Positions 16,088-18,765 of a DNA stretch of 18,765 bases are shown one piece after another; position 1 is the first letter of the stretch; the number at the start of each line of letters is the position of its first letter. Below the pieces are notes generated by a model. That model was not told the DNA's origin. It made no database searches and worked only from the letters and a program-made list of their open reading frames with translations. Both the position numbers and the translations under genes were made by a program. Source of the stretch: Spirogloea muscicola (taxonomy: Eukaryota > Streptophyta > Zygnematophyceae > Spirogloeales > Spirogloeaceae); contig WELB01000309.1 in NCBI GenBank assembly GCA_009602725.1, positions 8,177 through 26,941 of the forward strand. Reading direction: 5' to 3'.

Positions 16088-18765
16088 TCAAGCAAAGACT
16101 ATAGTTTTATTGTCACTGAATCTTAATATGCGATGCTCACAACAATACTTTACAGCGTTTGCTAAGCACTGCTTTTCAAGGACTTGCGACTTGGTGGCAA
16201 AAGCCAAAAGATTGTCACGATGTGACACACGATCCACCTGCATGCAAATCGCAGAAGGTGGGTGCTGGAAGGTATGCTTGATACACCAATGATGGCATGC
16301 TAACAAGTTGTCCCAAAACCAGCAAAGAAAGATTCCAGCAGGAAATCTTCTGCTCTTGTGACAATTCGTTCTGAACACACACTGCAAAGTCTTGTGGAGG
16401 ATGAAGGTCGTCAAACATTGGAGTAGCTGCAGTCCACAGAGGACTCACCAGTTGCTCTATGATAGGTCCATTGTCTAGCTCCTCAGTCACGAAGTGGCTT
16501 GTGGCTCCGATCAGCTTCACTCCTGCTCTATAAGCCTGTGGCATCATGTAGTTTCGAATAGGACTCAGAAGAGCTTGACAGTTGCTTTAGCTGGGCAGCC
16601 GCGAAGATGCTTCCAATGTACCATGGCAGACAGATTCCGGTCTTACACTGAAGCTCTGGAAAGCAGTGCTTATCGCCCTCAGTTGTCAATGTCCACTCTC
16701 ACAATGTTGTGAGGACTCTTTTACTCATCAACAAGCAGAGCTTTTGCAACTTAGAGCAATTACTGATACACTGCATCCTTTCACCTGTCTGTACGGATTG
16801 GCTCCCTTGAACGACGGCAACAACCCATGGTGTATGTTGATAATATCCTTGCCATATGCACGTAGGAAACTGGAGGACAACACCTAGGAGAGGCATGGCA
16901 AGAAAATCATGTGCAACAATGAAGAAGCACTTAAGGTATATGGGTTCTATGTCAGGTGCAACCAAGATGCGAAGTATACGTGTCTGACATAGGAATAATG
17001 GCAGGAGAGGCAATACAAAATCGAATGAGCATACCGAGCTGCATGCTCATTCTTCATACACTGGTGAGCTCGTCCATGCGGCAGCTACCTGAAAGGAGCA
17101 GCTTCAGGAGCAAAGCACCTGCATGTACCGTGCTAGGACCAGAAAGTCCGAGCAGTCAGAGACCAGCCGTAGGATGTCTTCCTCCCTCTTGTCGGTCTTG
17201 GTGGTTGGCACAAAGTGGTATGGGATGCCATGACGTTGAAGGAAGCGCACGACATGAGTGCTGGGGCCGCGGTCATGGTTGCTGAAGGAAAACCAAGTCC
17301 TTGCTTTTAGAAAGTGTCCCCCTTTGTATGTAACTCCCAAACCTGGCCATGTGACATTACTTCATAGAAGAAGAAAGTTGTAGCGATGATGTCCCTGCTT
17401 ATTATCTACACTGACCTGACAACTTAATACGCACACTAACCTGACAACACAGGCGATGTCAACTGGAAGAGCACCCTCCTGCCACCGGTAGAGCAGGTCA
17501 ACAAGGCAATGGTCCTATCATGTGCACCAGGACCACAGTGAGGGATCAAGAGTACCAGCCTTGAGATTCCTGGCAGATGCTAAGGTTTGTCATAAGAGGT
17601 CCCTAAGTGCACGCTGAAGATTGTGAGATAGACGGTCCTGCTCCTCGACCTTCATGGCGGCCAGATAGAATGCAGTCATAAGGGCTTTCGTAGTGACAGC
17701 CATTACAGAGCCCATCTCAGAAAAGTCTAAATACAGTGACTCCTTCATTAGCTGTATAAGCGGGGGCAGACCTGCCACGAGGCCAGAATAGCCATCCTCA
17801 TTGGCGGCGTTTGTCCTGAAACAGACAAAGTATATTTTGTCGCATCCAGCTCCTTTGCTAACCTCGCAAAGTCAGACTCCATGACTTCCATCGACCAGGC
17901 GCCTGGATCGACACAGAACTCGCTGCAACCATGAACCACAGCTCAATGATTGCGGTCAGCGGAGACCCACTGTCCATCGTACCTTTGGTGGTCTCAGCTT
18001 ACAAATTTGTAAAGATGTGCATATCCACGCCGATATCAAAATCCATCCCCAAGACTCCACAGCCTGTTGCTCCCAAGGATGCACCCGAAGGCACTGTGAC
18101 TCGGCATTTGGTGCAGCATTGATGACACAGCAGCCTGGTAACCATGGCATGCAGCTACTGCTAAGCCGCCATGACATCTCCCAGAGCTTCTGAGTGAGCC
18201 CACAAAAAGACTGCAGGGGCACATACAACACGCCACAATCCTCCAGATGGGCTGCAGAGGTGGAGACGCAAAGGGCACCTGCGAGAGTAGAATGTGGGCA
18301 CCTGGGCCTCGGAGTCGATGTGGATGTCCACGCCGAGGATGTTGGCGCCCCGCGATGCGACGCAGTCCGAGATGCGGGCCACGATGCCCAGGTGATCCTG
18401 CGCCATTTCTAGGCCGAAATGCTCGTGAGAACCCGCCTATTGGCAGTATTTTTACCGCCAGGGGCTGTCGCAGGCAGGAGTGTCGGAGCCTACGCCAGAG
18501 GCGCACTGGCGACGCCATTGCCGAAAGCGCATCGGCAGACCTCGACGACCACTTTAACATCGCCTAAACACCTAACCGTAACCCTACGCCTAACCCTAAG
18601 CCCTTAACCCTAACCTCTCATGTTGAGAGTAGTGGGCCTGGCCGCGGCGTCCTGTCCAAGAGGGAGGCGCTGGAGGCCTCACGGGGCACTGGAAGACGTG
18701 CACGCCGCGGGCCAGGCTGGGCCCGGCCTCCGTCGGGCCCGCCGGCACGGCGAGCCCCCGCGCCC
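16088..18765 (-). CDS. PURU: Formyltetrahydrofolate deformylase (PurU type), 5' partial, 8 exons seen
   Basis: It hydrolyses 10-formyl-tetrahydrofolate to formate and tetrahydrofolate. Plant versions are mitochondrial and keep folate pools from jamming photorespiration. Minus-strand exons: 18765(partial)-18683, 18397-18279, 17922-17772, 17514-17441, 17281-17119, 16883-16785, 16535-16449, 16237-16088. All have GT-AG borders and agreeing phases, giving 307 aa in the window. The N-terminal ACT-like part spans [20 protein letters not shown], then [13 protein letters not shown]. The formyl-transferase core includes [20 protein letters not shown], then [19 protein letters not shown] and [19 protein letters not shown]. 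The catalytic triad of the GART fold is present as N212 and H214 (NIH) and D250, with H243 seven residues before it as in GART (numbered from the first complete codon in the window). The protein ends KTIVFA. The start and any transit peptide lie beyond 18765. An ATG at 18560 is in intron 1 and is not the start. Confidence 0.93.
18562..18617 (+). repeat. Interstitial telomere-like tract in deformylase intron 1
   Basis: The tract has about eight degenerate units such as CCTAAA, CCTAAC and CCCTAA (for example TAACCCTAAGCCCTTAACCC). It lies inside the 18398-18682 intron of the minus-strand gene. Confidence 0.75.

Noticed and set aside
18161-18560. Deformylase start at the ATG at 18560 or at 18406
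   Set aside because: The GVHVFQCP exon at 18683-18765 splices in phase to GAT-CAC at 18397 and restores the family's conserved N-terminus, so both ATGs lie in or at the edge of intron 1.
1-18765. Operon, defence or biosynthetic cluster
   Set aside because: The genes are individually spliced, lie on both strands and belong to unrelated processes. Nothing indicates a co-regulated system.

Overview
This window looks like nuclear DNA of a green alga (Chlorophyta, possibly Trebouxiophyceae). Its three recognisable genes are split into many short exons with GT-AG introns of about 80-500 bp, mostly with CAG or TAG acceptors. The exons are GC-rich at third codon positions, and their closest remembered relatives are plant and algal proteins. 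Telomere-like CCTAAA/CCCTAA tracts sit in two introns, and TGTAA, the usual green-algal polyadenylation signal, follows three gene ends. The assignment rests on these traits alone.

Layout. (1) 1-2.6 kb is a repeat-rich block holding degenerate copies of a small protein-coding repeat family, a 209-bp direct repeat 2,368 bp apart, and orphan exon-like fragments. (2) 3.15-3.69 kb (perhaps to 4.03 kb) carries an unidentified spliced gene on the minus strand. (3) 4.2-5.6 kb holds a 37-bp tandem array, a lone exon-like ORF, a perfect 34-bp palindrome and two more copies of the repeat family. (4) 5687-11144 (+) is a complete 12-exon copper amine oxidase of 781 aa, with every catalytic and copper-binding residue visible and a peroxisomal SRL end. 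(5) 11.5-12.4 kb is another repeat cluster, with copies on both strands. (6) 12697-15345 (+) is a nine-exon DDT/WHIM-domain protein, a likely ISWI chromatin-remodelling partner. (7) 16088 to beyond 18765 (-) is an eight-exon formyltetrahydrofolate deformylase (PurU type), with its 5' end outside the window.

The three named genes do not form an operon or an obvious pathway. The amine oxidase breaks down polyamines in the peroxisome, the deformylase releases formate from one-carbon folate pools, and the DDT protein is nuclear. The DDT and deformylase genes converge, with 742 bp between their stop codons.

The most interesting unexplained signal is the dispersed repeat family. Its copies share a degenerate protein C-terminus ending in (L)LTRGY-stop, a conserved upstream GGGCTG/CAGCCC hairpin and a common 3' tail. 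Copies occur on both strands, and some look internally deleted.
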